64,000 nucleotides of DNA from Octadecabacter temperatus (GTDB lineage Bacteria > Pseudomonadota > Alphaproteobacteria > Rhodobacterales > Rhodobacteraceae). Positions 43,477-53,088 of the stretch are shown piece after piece. The DNA lies in contig NZ_CP012160.1 in assembly GCF_001187845.1 (NCBI RefSeq), forward strand, positions 2,356,001 to 2,420,000, written 5' to 3'. The notes under the pieces are model-generated. The model was not told the DNA's origin. It saw nothing but the letters and a program-made list of their open reading frames with translations, and did not search any database. A program made the position numbers and the translations under genes. How positions within the stretch are numbered: position 1 is the first letter of the stretch; the number at the start of each line of letters is the position of its first letter.

Positions 43477-44631
43477 TTAATCGTCGTCATAGCCCAGCGC
43501 CAAAGCATCCAAGCTCGCGATCTCCGGCATGGATCGCCCAGCAATGCCTTGTAAATCGCCATGCATACCGATGGTCGACGCGATCACAGCATCAATCTGC
43601 TTGGACCGCGCTGCCCATTGCTTTTCCATGAAAAACCGCTCTTTGCGCAGATTTTCCTGCATATCCTCGAACCGCTCAACGATGGCATCAACGCGCTGCT
43701 TGAACTGGGTGCCGGTTAGATAATCATAGATCATCTCCATCTTGCTCTCCTGCCCCATCGCGCGCCCCTTTGCCCCAGCAACGTCAATCAGCCCTTGGCG
43801 CAATGACATCGCCAGCGGCACCGCATAGCGCGGCGCGCAGACCCAGATACCATCAACGATGCCGAAACTATCGACGCCTTCTGGCAAAGCCACGGACGTA
43901 ATCACCGCGACCTCACACCCAGACGCACGCTGGTCATCGCGCAGCTTGGCCAACCAGCCAGCCGTCCAATTCTTTGTGCGCTTGCTTTCCCACAGGATGC
44001 GCCCAGTCACTGTGCCATTCATCATGACATCTTGGCGTACATCAGCTCCGCTGACGCCCTTGGCAACAGGCGTAAACCCGTCCATCGGAAAAGCACGCTC
44101 CAGCGTTTCTTCAAGAACGATCTCAGCCGCCTCGCCTTGGGTCTGCATCGACCCCTGCTCTGACTTTTGCTTGAGCGCTTCGATCTGCTTTTTCATCCCG
44201 TCGATCATCTGCGCTTGTTCCGCGACCTTAAGCGCGGCCTTTTCTTCGGCGTCCTTGGACAGCTTTTCAGCCAAAGCGTCCCGCTCTGCTGCAATCATTT
44301 TTTGAACCGTCAGCTCAAGCTCGGCTTCTTTGTCTTTCAGCTCTTGCTCACGCTTCATCGCTGCCGCTTGAACAGCCTGCGCCTCACGCAGTTTAACGTC
44401 CTGTTCCTTTACACGCTCCTGCAGCGCGATTTGGTCCTCCGCAGCCGAAGCCCGACCTGCTTCTTTGGCCTGTGCAGTTGCCACCTGAATTGCTTTAGCT
44501 GACTGTGCCTCCCGCTTAGCCAGTTCGTCATTGAACGATGACCGTAGATCCGCAAGCATGGGGCCAGCAAGTTGCTCGGTCAGCTCAATTTCGTTGGAAC
44601 ATTTGGGGCATTGAATCTTTAGCTCGGACAT
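43477..44631 (-). CDS. DUF2130 protein with PD-(D/E)xK-like motif
   Basis: A protein of 384 residues. An N-terminal CPKC motif at 9-12 may bind metal, followed by a long coiled coil (about 35-165, rich in Ala, Glu, Lys, Gln). The C-terminal DUF2130 domain has GEAAEIVLEETLERAFP, GVSGADVRQDVMM and ILWESKRTKNW; the E...D...ExK order resembles a nuclease core. Family members have no function known to me. Cytoplasmic, single gene. Confidence 0.85.
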   Translation of the reverse strand: MSELKIQCPKCSNEIELTEQLAGPMLADLRSSFNDELAKREAQSAKAIQVATAQAKEAGRASAAEDQIALQERVKEQDVKLREAQAVQAAAMKREQELKDKEAELELTVQKMIAAERDALAEKLSKDAEEKAALKVAEQAQMIDGMKKQIEALKQKSEQGSMQTQGEAAEIVLEETLERAFPMDGFTPVAKGVSGADVRQDVMMNGTVTGRILWESKRTKNWTAGWLAKLRDDQRASGCEVAVITSVALPEGVDSFGIVDGIWVCAPRYAVPLAMSLRQGLIDVAGAKGRAMGQESKMEMIYDYLTGTQFKQRVDAIVERFEDMQENLRKERFFMEKQWAARSKQIDAVIASTIGMHGDLQGIAGRSMPEIASLDALALGYDDD

Positions 44632-44673
44632 CAGGGCGCTCTCACGGTTGGGTTAACTCAGCCCTATCACACA

Positions 44674-45075
44674 TCAATCAGGCTTTGCATCCGGCAGTTC
44701 AACCGGTCCGCCCTGCTCTGCCCATGTGCTGAAACCCTCGCGCAGATGCGCGGCGTCAAACCCCATATCTTGCAACGTCGCTACGGTTAACGCAGATCGC
44801 CAGCCAGATGCGCAATGGAAGACGTACTGTTTATCCTGCCCGAACACCTCTTTGAAATAGGGGCTTTCTGGATCAACCCAGAATTCCACCATTCCGCGTG
44901 GTGCATGAACACTGCCCGGAATATATCCGCGTCCACGTTCGCGCACATCGCGGATATCAACGATGACCACATTCGGGTCATCAACCATCGCAATTAGGTC
45001 AGTCGTTTCGACTTCATCTATGCGGGCGCGGGCGGCGGCAACCATGTCTGCCGCGGATGTCTTAAGGTTTTTCAT
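44674..45075 (-). CDS. Rhodanese-like domain protein
   Basis: A protein of 133 residues from the ATG at 45075. A single rhodanese domain: VVIVDIRDVRERGRGYIPGSVHAPRG, and the active-site loop HCASGWRSAL with Cys as sulfur acceptor; LREGFSTWAEQGGPV ends the domain. It transfers sulfane sulfur; the partner is unknown. It is 42 bp upstream of the DUF2130 gene on the same strand and may share its transcript. Confidence 0.92.
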   Translation of the reverse strand: MKNLKTSAADMVAAARARIDEVETTDLIAMVDDPNVVIVDIRDVRERGRGYIPGSVHAPRGMVEFWVDPESPYFKEVFGQDKQYVFHCASGWRSALTVATLQDMGFDAAHLREGFSTWAEQGGPVELPDAKPD

Positions 45076-45151
45076 AGGCAGACGATGCCACATCACGCGA
45101 CGTCGTCAAGGCACCGATTGCCACAGCGCAGAACCTGTCTATGGTGCGCGC

Positions 45152-45823
45152 ATGTTTCGCCTTGCCCTAATTCTATTGTTGCTGCCAACAATCGCCGCCG
45201 CTGACTGGTCCCCACGCCCGTCCATGTTTCACTATGATGCGACCTTTGCGAATTGCACCGCAACGCCGGACGAAACGGACCTCGCGCAAAACTGCGACCG
45301 TGCGATTGCGAATGCCTACGTTTTGAAACGCGCTGTGGCTTGGGCGACGCAAAATTGCTTCCCCGAAAGCATTGCGACCTGTGCGCTTCCATTTGAAGAC
45401 GAAGGCCTGCCCGCTATTGCGGCACAAATTGCTGTAGATGCAGGGTGTGATGCGACCAATGTTCTGGACCTCCCCGAGGACGAACCCCTACCTGCGGATC
45501 ACTGCATCTCTATCGCATCTGACATTATGATCGACGAAGGTGTCGTACCTTTGAACACCGATATTTCGTGCGGCATTAATTGGATCGAATGCGGTGATAT
45601 TTCCCTTATCAACGCGACCTTCTGGGCAGAACAAGTCGATGCGGCGGCCCAGGATGACCCGGCATTCGCCGCTGACCTGCAATCGCGCAACCGCGAAGAT
45701 TGCGCTGAAGAAGCCCGTGAGATTGGCAGTTGGGCCGTGGTCATGGACGCCATGATTTGTGAAGCGGATCGTTCGGCGGCACTTTGGGCCGACCTCACTG
45801 ATCAGAACCAGCAGGATCAATAA
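45152..45823 (+). CDS. Cysteine-rich secreted protein, unknown
   Basis: A protein of 223 residues from the ATG at 45152. The signal peptide MFRLALILLLLPTIAAA ends before DW. The mature part has ten Cys, suggesting five disulfides in the periplasm, in a helical-looking acidic protein. The C-terminal EDCAEEAREIGSWAVVMDAMICEADRSA is a pattern reminiscent of LprI/lysozyme-inhibitor-like repeats but not diagnostic. It overlaps the next gene by one base (TAATG). Confidence 0.75.
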   Translation: MFRLALILLLLPTIAAADWSPRPSMFHYDATFANCTATPDETDLAQNCDRAIANAYVLKRAVAWATQNCFPESIATCALPFEDEGLPAIAAQIAVDAGCDATNVLDLPEDEPLPADHCISIASDIMIDEGVVPLNTDISCGINWIECGDISLINATFWAEQVDAAAQDDPAFAADLQSRNREDCAEEAREIGSWAVVMDAMICEADRSAALWADLTDQNQQDQ

Positions 45824-46470
45824 TGGGCGAGCTGTATTTGGTCCGCCACGGGCAAGCCAATTCAGGTGCCACGACTGAGGAGGGCTACGATCGCCTGTCC
45901 GACCTAGGCCACACCCAAGCAGCCCTACTTGGTAACTGGATGCGTGCCCACGAAGACCCGTTCGATTTGGTTTTGTCCGGTACCATGCGCCGCCACCGTG
46001 AAACCGCTGACGGTATGGGCTATGCCCCCGAACTGTTCGATGAGCGCCTTAATGAAATGGAATACTTCGCGCTCGTGCGTGACATGAAGGTGCACCACGA
46101 CGTCGATCCACCTGAAACCTCAGAAGATTTCGTCACCCACATGCCGCAAACCCTCGCCGCGTGGGAACAAGCGACCATCAATGGTGTGGAATCTTTCGCA
46201 ACCTTTGAAACCCGCATCAATGACGCACTGACTGAGGCCGCAAAACCCGGAAAGCGCGTGCTTTGCGTCACTTCAGGCGGAGTGATTTCAATGGTCATGC
46301 GCGGGGCTTTGGGGTTGGACACGCAGCAGATGGCGAACATCCTCCTGCCGATCTTCAACTCATCCCTACACAAGTTCCGCATCCGTCCAGAAGGCACATT
46401 CTTGTCCGCCTTCAACGCAATTCCGCACCTAGACCCGCCCGAATTGAGCGATCATCGGACGCATTTCTGA
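45823..46470 (+). CDS. Histidine phosphatase family protein
   Basis: A protein of 215 residues. The phospho-acceptor motif is LVRHGQANSG near the N-terminus, with second His in LCVTSGGVISMV and the substrate Arg/Glu in LNEMEYF. It belongs to the phosphoglycerate-mutase-like superfamily; the substrate is unknown. It converges on cmk, 1 bp apart. Confidence 0.92.
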   Translation: MGELYLVRHGQANSGATTEEGYDRLSDLGHTQAALLGNWMRAHEDPFDLVLSGTMRRHRETADGMGYAPELFDERLNEMEYFALVRDMKVHHDVDPPETSEDFVTHMPQTLAAWEQATINGVESFATFETRINDALTEAAKPGKRVLCVTSGGVISMVMRGALGLDTQQMANILLPIFNSSLHKFRIRPEGTFLSAFNAIPHLDPPELSDHRTHF

Positions 46471-46471
46471 T

Positions 46472-47080
46472 CTAAACGCGCGCCGCCTGTACAATCGCAA
46501 TCGCTTGCGCAATCGCCTCTTTAGCCGACAATTCTGACGTATCTAGCAGCACGGCATCATCTGCCGGTTTCAGCGGGGCGGTGGCACGTTCACTGTCGCG
46601 TTTGTCACGTGCTTCAACATCGGCGAGGACTTCGGCAAACTCTAACCCCATGCCTTTTGCGTTCAACTCATCCAAACGACGTTGCGCGCGCTTTGCTGAA
46701 CTCGCTGTGACAAACAGCTTCACATCCGCATTCGGGCAAATCACTGTGCCAATATCGCGCCCGTCCAAAACCGCACCGTCATCGCGCGCCGCAAATTGGC
46801 GTTGAAACGCGACCAATGCAGCCCGCACATCTGGATCAACAGCCACTTTGCTTGCGGCTTGCGCAACTTCAGGGCTACGCAGGTGATCGCCATCAAGATC
46901 AACGGCTTCCAGTGTTTGCGCGGCGACAAGCGGGTCCGCGCCATGCAATACCTTCGCGCCAACCGCGCGGTACAGCAGCCCCGTGTCCAGATGCGCAAAC
47001 CCGAAATGCGCAGCAACCGCCTTGGAAATGGTTCCCTTACCGGCCGCAGCAGGTCCATCAATCGCAACTGTAAAACTCAC
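46472..47080 (-). CDS. cmk: Cytidylate kinase
   Basis: A protein of 202 residues. The GTG at 47080 is the likely start (GGAGAACA upstream, overlapping the preceding stop as GTGA). P-loop is [26 protein letters not shown] and [16 protein letters not shown] form the CMP-binding parts. It makes CDP from CMP. It follows aroA via a small membrane protein gene; rpsA, the usual next gene, lies 6.7 kb away. Confidence 0.95.
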   Translation of the reverse strand: MSFTVAIDGPAAAGKGTISKAVAAHFGFAHLDTGLLYRAVGAKVLHGADPLVAAQTLEAVDLDGDHLRSPEVAQAASKVAVDPDVRAALVAFQRQFAARDDGAVLDGRDIGTVICPNADVKLFVTASSAKRAQRRLDELNAKGMGLEFAEVLADVEARDKRDSERATAPLKPADDAVLLDTSELSAKEAIAQAIAIVQAARV

Positions 47081-47553
47081 GCTGTTCTCCTCAGATGTAC
47101 AATCAACACCAAAACGCACAGGTAAAGTGACGCGAATTTTGCCATAGTTAAATGGTGCGCGACCCCGATGATCGCCGGCTCCATAACATCGATGAACATG
47201 AACCGGTAAATCGCGACGTTTTCTGACAGATCAATCGCGGCATAGAGGGCAGCAAGACCCGCAACGAAATACCGAACCCAGCTTCCGCGCCAACCATACA
47301 ACGCCATCCAAAGGGCCAGTGTCACAATGAAAATTCGATCTATGCGGCTGAGAATAACACTATAGGTCGTGCGTGCCTGTTCACTGATCGCCTCGGTAAA
47401 CGGCGCAATGCTTTGCGCGTCATACCCCAGCAGGTGAAAATCCGGTGGCCAGTGCCAATCCGCACCCGGCAACACAGTGATATAGACCATCGCGCCCATC
47501 AACAGATAGCTGACCAAAGCCACTACCCCTGTGATCTGGCGCCCAAGCCGCAT
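47077..47553 (-). CDS. Membrane protein between aroA and cmk, unknown
   Basis: A protein of 158 residues. Hydrophobic segments at about 7-27, 72-88, 93-110 and 130-155 give about four membrane helices. Both ends overlap neighbours (ATGA with aroA, GTGA with cmk), so it is translated from the aroA-cmk message. I do not recognise a family. Confidence 0.8.
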   Translation of the reverse strand: MRLGRQITGVVALVSYLLMGAMVYITVLPGADWHWPPDFHLLGYDAQSIAPFTEAISEQARTTYSVILSRIDRIFIVTLALWMALYGWRGSWVRYFVAGLAALYAAIDLSENVAIYRFMFIDVMEPAIIGVAHHLTMAKFASLYLCVLVLIVHLRRTA

Positions 47554-48905
47554 CAGGTGTTCGAACGTGTGACGCTCGCTCCGAGGTCTGCCATCAGCCC
47601 TTCAAAGATAGGGAAAGACGTCGCGATAGGGCCGCCGTCATCCACAGACATCGGTTTGTTCGTTGCCAAACCCATCACAAGGAACGACATCGCAATGCGG
47701 TGATCCAAGCGACTTTCAGCGGTAATGCCGCCCTCAACATTGCCAAACCCAAGGCCCGTCACTGTCCACCAATCCGGCCCTTCATCGACCTCAACACCAG
47801 CGGCACGCAACCCCTTGGCCATCGCATCAATACGGTCGCTTTCTTTGACGCGCAGCTCCTTGACGCCCTTCATCACGGTCTGCCCTTTGGCAAAGGCCGC
47901 AACCACAGACAACACGGGGTATTCGTCAATCATAGAGGCCGCGCGTGCCGGTGGAACGTCAATGCCAACCATATCAGGCGAATACTTCGCACGAAGATCG
48001 GCGACGGGCTCACCGCCCTCCTCACGCATGTTTTCGAACGTCAGATCCGCGCCCATTTCTTGTAACGTGTAGAACAGGCCAGCGCGGGTTGAGTTCAATC
48101 CGATGTTTGGCACCAACACGTCAGACCCTTCGGCCAGCAAGGCCGCACAAACAGGAAACGCTGCAGATGATGGATCACGCGGAACGATAATCGTTTGTGG
48201 TTTCAGTTCTGGTTGCCCGACCAGCGTAATAACGCGGCCCTCATCCGTGTCTTCAACCGACAGTTCAGCGCCAAAACCAACCAACATGCGTTCCGTGTGG
48301 TCCCGCGTGGCTTCTTTCTCGATCACGACGGTTTCGCCCGGTGCATTCAGGCCAGCCAGTAACACCGCAGACTTCACCTGCGCAGACGGAACCGGAACGG
48401 TATAGCGAACAGGCACAGGGTTCTTCGCGCCAACTATCGTCATTGGCAAACGTCCACCGGTCCGGCCAACGGATTGTGTTCCAAACAACGCCAACGGATC
48501 AGTCACACGGCCCATCGGGCGCCCGTTCAGGGACGCGTCACCAGTGAACGTGACGGCGATATCGCTGGTCGCCATCGCGCCCATGATCAGACGCACACCC
48601 GTACCAGAGTTCCCACAATCAATAACATTCTCAGGCTCACTGAAGCCGCCAACACCCACGCCATGCACGGACCATTCACCACCACCGTGGTTCACAACCT
48701 CAGCACCGAACGCTTCCATCGCGCGCCCAGTGTCGAGCACGTCTTGGCCTTCCAGCAGTCCGGTAACTTTAGTCTCGCCAACGGCCATTGCGCCCAAAAT
48801 CAAAGACCTGTGGGAAATCGATTTGTCACCAGGAACATGCGCTTCACCGCGCAAAGCAGCGCCCTTGCGGGACGTCATCGGAATAGGGGCGCCGTGGCTC
48901 GACAT
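47553..48905 (-). CDS. aroA: 3-phosphoshikimate 1-carboxyvinyltransferase (EPSP synthase)
   Basis: A protein of 450 residues. [19 protein letters not shown] binds both substrates; [36 protein letters not shown] and [12 protein letters not shown]... (DEYPVL catalytic Asp) are present. It joins shikimate 3-phosphate and PEP in aromatic synthesis. The SGTGVR segment has Gly-Ala-Met in the position seen in EPSP synthases; I cannot decide its class from reading alone. Confidence 0.96.
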   Translation of the reverse strand: MSSHGAPIPMTSRKGAALRGEAHVPGDKSISHRSLILGAMAVGETKVTGLLEGQDVLDTGRAMEAFGAEVVNHGGGEWSVHGVGVGGFSEPENVIDCGNSGTGVRLIMGAMATSDIAVTFTGDASLNGRPMGRVTDPLALFGTQSVGRTGGRLPMTIVGAKNPVPVRYTVPVPSAQVKSAVLLAGLNAPGETVVIEKEATRDHTERMLVGFGAELSVEDTDEGRVITLVGQPELKPQTIIVPRDPSSAAFPVCAALLAEGSDVLVPNIGLNSTRAGLFYTLQEMGADLTFENMREEGGEPVADLRAKYSPDMVGIDVPPARAASMIDEYPVLSVVAAFAKGQTVMKGVKELRVKESDRIDAMAKGLRAAGVEVDEGPDWWTVTGLGFGNVEGGITAESRLDHRIAMSFLVMGLATNKPMSVDDGGPIATSFPIFEGLMADLGASVTRSNT

Positions 48906-49008
48906 ATGATTTCCTCTTATCTGTTAATGCCTGATAAACCGCAGGCCAACAGACGTCCACGCCCCAGCTTCTTTTGTTCTAAAATACCTCGGCCGGAGGC
49001 CCCTGAAG

Positions 49009-49698
49009 TTACAGCTTGCGGAACGTCAGATAGTGCGGCGTGCGGCCCTCGCGCAGTGCTTTTTGTTCATAGCGCGTGGAAATCCAATCATCCCATGCGT
49101 CGCCACCCTGCGTCACAAGCTCAAACCCCGCAGGTGGAACTTCTTCAAGCGTTTGACGCACGTAATCAGGAATATCAGTCGCCACACGGAACTCAGCACC
49201 CGTTTTCAACACACGCCTCAATGGTTCTAAGTGCTCAGGCGTTACAAAACGGCGACGATGATGGCGCGCCTTGGGCCATGGGTCTGGGTACAGTAAGAAT
49301 GCTTTGGAAATCGACGCATCCGGCAGAACATCAAACATATCGCGCACATCGCCGGGATAGATGCGCAGGTTATCGACGCTTGCTTGGCGCACCTTACCCA
49401 ACAGCATCGCCACGCCATTGATGTAGGGCTCGCAACCGATGATGCCCACGTCTGGGTTCGAAGCGGCTTGGTGGATCACATGCTCGCCGCCACCAAACCC
49501 GACCTCAAGCCATGTGTCGTTCCCGCCAAACAAAACTTCTAAATCAAGGTTTTCGCGTTCGGGGTTCACGTTCCAATCAACAGCGCCAGGCGACAACGCT
49601 GCGAGGTCTTCTTCGAGGTAACCTTTTTGACTGTCTTTAAGGTGTTTGCCCTTAAGACGGCCATAAAAGTTGCGGTGTGGGCGGATCGGATTACTCAT
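49009..49698 (-). CDS. trmB: tRNA (guanine(46)-N7)-methyltransferase
   Basis: A protein of 229 residues. The SAM-binding motif is LEVGFGGGEHVIHQA; the catalytic region is FLLYPDPWPKARHHRRRFV. The C-terminal RYEQKALREGR is also conserved. It methylates G46 in the tRNA variable loop. Located downstream of metK via one small gene. Confidence 0.96.
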   Translation of the reverse strand: MSNPIRPHRNFYGRLKGKHLKDSQKGYLEEDLAALSPGAVDWNVNPERENLDLEVLFGGNDTWLEVGFGGGEHVIHQAASNPDVGIIGCEPYINGVAMLLGKVRQASVDNLRIYPGDVRDMFDVLPDASISKAFLLYPDPWPKARHHRRRFVTPEHLEPLRRVLKTGAEFRVATDIPDYVRQTLEEVPPAGFELVTQGGDAWDDWISTRYEQKALREGRTPHYLTFRKL

Positions 49699-49729
49699 GC
49701 CAGCCCTTTAACCGCACGTCTCAGCAATC

Positions 49730-50230
49730 TCAACCTTTACGCGCTTGCTTAGCCGCCAATCGCTCGGCCTTCTTGGCCTCACCACGCAGGCCGGACCACA
49801 ACATCAGGCGGTTGATCAGTATAAGGAAAACACCAAATACAGCGCCAACCGTCACCAGAATATTTAGACCCTCACCAAAGAGAGACTTCAGTTCTGTCAC
49901 TTCAGCAGGGGACAAAGGCTGCAACGTCAGGCTAATCCAAACAGCAACAGCGCTTAGCACAAGTGCAAGGATCGCAAAAATCAAAGCCATCAACCACCCT
50001 TCACCGCGTGTGGTTTGGCGACCTTCATGTTTGTAGAATGCCTGCGCCACCAAAAGCGTTGGCATGATTGCAGCAAAAATCCCCATCCAGGAATTACCGC
50101 CAGAAAAAACTGTTTCCGCGATGTCAGGTGCAAATTTGTAGAGGCCGGCCGTAACCGCATAAAGAACCACAGCAATGATAATATATAGAAATGCATATCG
50201 GGCGGAATAATAAGAAATTGATTTATTCAT
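49730..50230 (-). CDS. ABZJ_00895-like membrane protein
   Basis: A protein of 166 residues from the ATG at 50230 (AAGGTGA upstream). Four hydrophobic segments lie at about 15-33, 47-64, 78-99 and 116-138. The layout resembles the small ABZJ_00895 membrane family, but this is a tentative match. The C-terminus is strongly basic (EAKKAERLAAKQARKG). It lies between trmB and metK. Confidence 0.65.
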   Translation of the reverse strand: MNKSISYYSARYAFLYIIIAVVLYAVTAGLYKFAPDIAETVFSGGNSWMGIFAAIMPTLLVAQAFYKHEGRQTTRGEGWLMALIFAILALVLSAVAVWISLTLQPLSPAEVTELKSLFGEGLNILVTVGAVFGVFLILINRLMLWSGLRGEAKKAERLAAKQARKG

Positions 50231-50248
50231 TGTTGTGTCACCTTTTCC

Positions 50249-50287
50249 AAAAAATAAGGGCGGCACTGTTCAGAAACAGTTCCGCCC
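50249..50287 (-). terminator. Rho-independent terminator of metK
   Basis: On the minus strand GGGCGG-A-ACTGTT and AACAGT-G-CCGCCC form a long stem around a TCTG loop with one internal mismatch, followed by TTATTTTTT. Confidence 0.88.
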
Positions 50288-50301
50288 CAATGTACAGCTA
50301 A

Positions 50302-51480
50302 TTAAACCGCTTTTTTGAGCGCATCGACCAAGGTCGTTGCTTCCCATGAGAAACCGCCATCCGCTTCAGGTGCGCGGCCAAAGTGGCCGTAAGCCGCTGT
50401 GCGCTGATAGATCGGCTTATTCAGGTCCAAGTGCGTGCGGATTCCGCGTGGCGTCAGATCAATTACCTTGGGAATCGCAGCCTCAATCGCAGCAGCTTCG
50501 ACGTTACCAGTACCGTGGGTGTCGACATAGATCGACAACGGGCGGGCGACGCCAATGGCGTAAGACAATTGGACTGTACAGCGTGTCGCCATACCAGCCG
50601 CAACAACGTTCTTAGCTAGATAGCGCGAGACGTAAGCTGCAGAACGGTCAACCTTCGTTGGATCTTTACCGGAAAACGCGCCGCCGCCATGTGGTGCGGC
50701 GCCGCCGTATGTATCCACGATAATTTTGCGCCCCGTCAATCCTGCATCGCCATCCGGCCCACCAATGACAAATTTGCCCGTCGGGTTCACGTGCCATTCC
50801 GTTGCCGCATCGATCCAACCCTCTGGAAGTTCTTCGCGGATGTAGGGTTCAACAACGGCGCGTACATCGGCGCTGGTCATGTTTTCATCCAAATGCTGAG
50901 TGGACAGAACGATGGAAGACACACCGACAGGCTTGCCATTTTCATAGCGCACGGAAAGCTGTGACTTTGCGTCCGGACCAAGAGTAGGTTCAGTCCCGTT
51001 CTTACGCACTTCCGCCAAACGGCGCAGGATCGCGTGGGCATAGTGGATCGGTGCAGGCATCAGCTCAGGTGTTTCATCAACCGCGTAACCAAACATGATA
51101 CCTTGATCGCCTGCACCTTCATCACCAGTTTCGCCCGTAACACCCTGCGCGATATGCGCGGATTGTTCGTGCAGCAGGTTCATGACGTTGCAGTACTTCC
51201 AATGGAATTTGTCTTGCTCGTAACCGATGTCTTTGATGCAATCTCGTGCGATCTGGTCGATGTTACCCATCATTGCCGCAAGTTTTGCGGGATCAGACAA
51301 ACCAATCTCGCCCCCAATGACGACCTGATTTGTGGTCGCAAAGGTCTCAACGGCGACACGTGCTTCAGGTTCGACAACAAGCAATGCATCAAGAACCGCA
51401 TCCGAAATGCGGTCGCAGACTTTGTCAGGATGCCCTTCAGAAACGGATTCCGAAGTAAAAGTATAATTGTTACGTGCCAT
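50302..51480 (-). CDS. metK: S-adenosylmethionine synthase
   Basis: A protein of 392 residues starting [38 protein letters not shown] motif ([17 protein letters not shown]), [30 protein letters not shown] and GHFGR are conserved. It makes SAM from methionine and ATP. A SAM/SAH riboswitch precedes the start, covering the ribosome site, so product feedback is likely. A terminator follows at 50249. Confidence 0.98.
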   Translation of the reverse strand: MARNNYTFTSESVSEGHPDKVCDRISDAVLDALLVVEPEARVAVETFATTNQVVIGGEIGLSDPAKLAAMMGNIDQIARDCIKDIGYEQDKFHWKYCNVMNLLHEQSAHIAQGVTGETGDEGAGDQGIMFGYAVDETPELMPAPIHYAHAILRRLAEVRKNGTEPTLGPDAKSQLSVRYENGKPVGVSSIVLSTQHLDENMTSADVRAVVEPYIREELPEGWIDAATEWHVNPTGKFVIGGPDGDAGLTGRKIIVDTYGGAAPHGGGAFSGKDPTKVDRSAAYVSRYLAKNVVAAGMATRCTVQLSYAIGVARPLSIYVDTHGTGNVEAAAIEAAIPKVIDLTPRGIRTHLDLNKPIYQRTAAYGHFGRAPEADGGFSWEATTLVDALKKAV

Positions 51481-51486
51481 GGGGAG

Positions 51487-51530
51487 TGCTCCAGTTAGGT
51501 TCAGATCCACGTCAGGAAGCCGTTGTGGAC
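51487..51530 (-). promoter_or_regulatory. SAM/SAH riboswitch upstream of metK
   Basis: The minus strand reads GTCCACAACGGCTTCCTGAC then GTGGATC, and later ACTGGAGCA just before the start codon. This matches the SAM/SAH class: a GUCCAC/GUGGA(C) stem, the conserved AACGGCUUCCUG loop, and UGGAGCA, which forms a pseudoknot and contains the ribosome-binding GGAG. Ligand binding would hide the ribosome site and lower metK translation. Confidence 0.93.
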
Positions 51531-51549
51531 GGTTAGGTTTCGGTACCGC

Positions 51550-53088
51550 CTAAACCTGCGATCCATCCCCGTCAATGAGTATAGGGGTGCGCCTCACGAT
51601 GCCGACCAACATGCAGAGGCTCAGCAACACAAACAGCGGCCAGTCACCCATCTTAGCGTATAAAGTCGGCGCAATCGCGCGCGGAACAGCTGCGTCTAGA
51701 TATCCCGCCTCGTTCAGCGGCAGGCTGTCTGTGATCCTCCCCGACGGGTCAATTATCGCGGATATGCCAGTATTGGCGGCCCGTACCACTGGCAGCCCCT
51801 GCTCAATCGCGCGTGCTTGTGCTTGCACCAAATGTTGGCGCGGCCCAGCGCCCTTACCGAACCAAGCGTCATTCGTGAGGATCAATAGCACATCAGGGCG
51901 CACTTCTCCGCGCTGCATATCTTCGGGGAAGATACCCTCATAACAGATCAACACACGCGCAAGACCAAGCCCGTCGATCTGCATCAACCCGTCCCCTACC
52001 CCCGGCGAAAATCCAGCGACCTGTTCCACCAAGGTGCCAAGGCCAATGGGTTCAAGCAGCCACGCCAGTGGGATGTATTCACCAAATGGCACCAGATGTG
52101 CCTTATCAGATATCGCTGTGGCGCTCTCAGGTTGGTCGATCAGAATGGCGGAATTAAAGTAGTTTTCGCCTTCACGCCGCTGAATGCCCGCCACGACAGG
52201 CGCGCCGCGTGCAGCAAGTGACATTTGTTCCATCCACGGCTGAGCATAATCCAGCAGCGCAGGTATAGATGTTTCCGGCCAAATCACGACGTCAGGTGCC
52301 GCGCCAACGCCGGTCAACTCAATCGCACGATCAAAGAATACCGGCATCCATTCGCGATCCCATTTCTGGTGCTGTGGCGCGTTGGGTTGAACAATACGGA
52401 CAACACTTTGCGAGTTTGGCACAGCGGATTTAGGGGTCAGCGCGTGTAATCCAAGCGTTGCGAACAATACACCAACCAGCGCGGGCCAGACCAACGTCCA
52501 TCCCTTGTGCAAGCAAAACGCAACGCCCCCCGCCAGCAAGAACAACAATAAATTAGTCCCGTAGGGGCCAACCCAAGCGAACCAGATGTCGCCAACGCCG
52601 CCAACCAGTGTGTAAGACAGCAGTCCCCATGGAAACCCGCTCAGGAAATGACCACGGGCCAATTCAACGACGGCAAGTGTTACAGGCAACCACAACATTA
52701 CCGAAATGCGTTCATGGGCAATCCAACGCGTCGCCCAAAATGCCAACGCCCAGAATAACGCCAATCCACCGGCCATAAAAAAGATCGCGAAAGGGGCCAT
52801 CCAACCGTGGCGCACCGGATCAACCAAAAACGGTTCAACCAACCAACGCAGCGTTAACGCAAAATATCCAAACCCTAAGAACCAACCGAACCAAGCGGCG
52901 GCGCGGCGGTGCGACGGAACAATGAGAAGGGCCAGTACCAACGCGACCATAACCGCGACAAACTGCATCCCCCAGTCTTCATGGCCTAACGCGGCCAATG
53001 CGCCCAGCCCCAGCGGAACCAATCCACGCGCCATGCGCGGCAATGCTGCGAAACGTCCCCGCAGCTCGCTTGGATGCAACTTAGCCAC
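51550..53088 (-). CDS. lnt: Apolipoprotein N-acyltransferase
   Basis: A protein of 512 residues. Six or more membrane helices at the N-terminus precede a nitrilase domain with Glu in IWPETSIPALL, Lys in DKAHLVPFGEYIP and Cys in LICYEGIFPE. It adds the third acyl chain to lipoproteins at the inner membrane. It overlaps the corC gene by 8 bp. Confidence 0.95.
   Translation of the reverse strand: MAKLHPSELRGRFAALPRMARGLVPLGLGALAALGHEDWGMQFVAVMVALVLALLIVPSHRRAAAWFGWFLGFGYFALTLRWLVEPFLVDPVRHGWMAPFAIFFMAGGLALFWALAFWATRWIAHERISVMLWLPVTLAVVELARGHFLSGFPWGLLSYTLVGGVGDIWFAWVGPYGTNLLLFLLAGGVAFCLHKGWTLVWPALVGVLFATLGLHALTPKSAVPNSQSVVRIVQPNAPQHQKWDREWMPVFFDRAIELTGVGAAPDVVIWPETSIPALLDYAQPWMEQMSLAARGAPVVAGIQRREGENYFNSAILIDQPESATAISDKAHLVPFGEYIPLAWLLEPIGLGTLVEQVAGFSPGVGDGLMQIDGLGLARVLICYEGIFPEDMQRGEVRPDVLLILTNDAWFGKGAGPRQHLVQAQARAIEQGLPVVRAANTGISAIIDPSGRITDSLPLNEAGYLDAAVPRAIAPTLYAKMGDWPLFVLLSLCMLVGIVRRTPILIDGDGSQV

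Noticed and set aside
48474..49421. 315-codon plus-strand frame across aroA and trmB
   Set aside because: It runs across two certain minus-strand genes and has no ribosome site.
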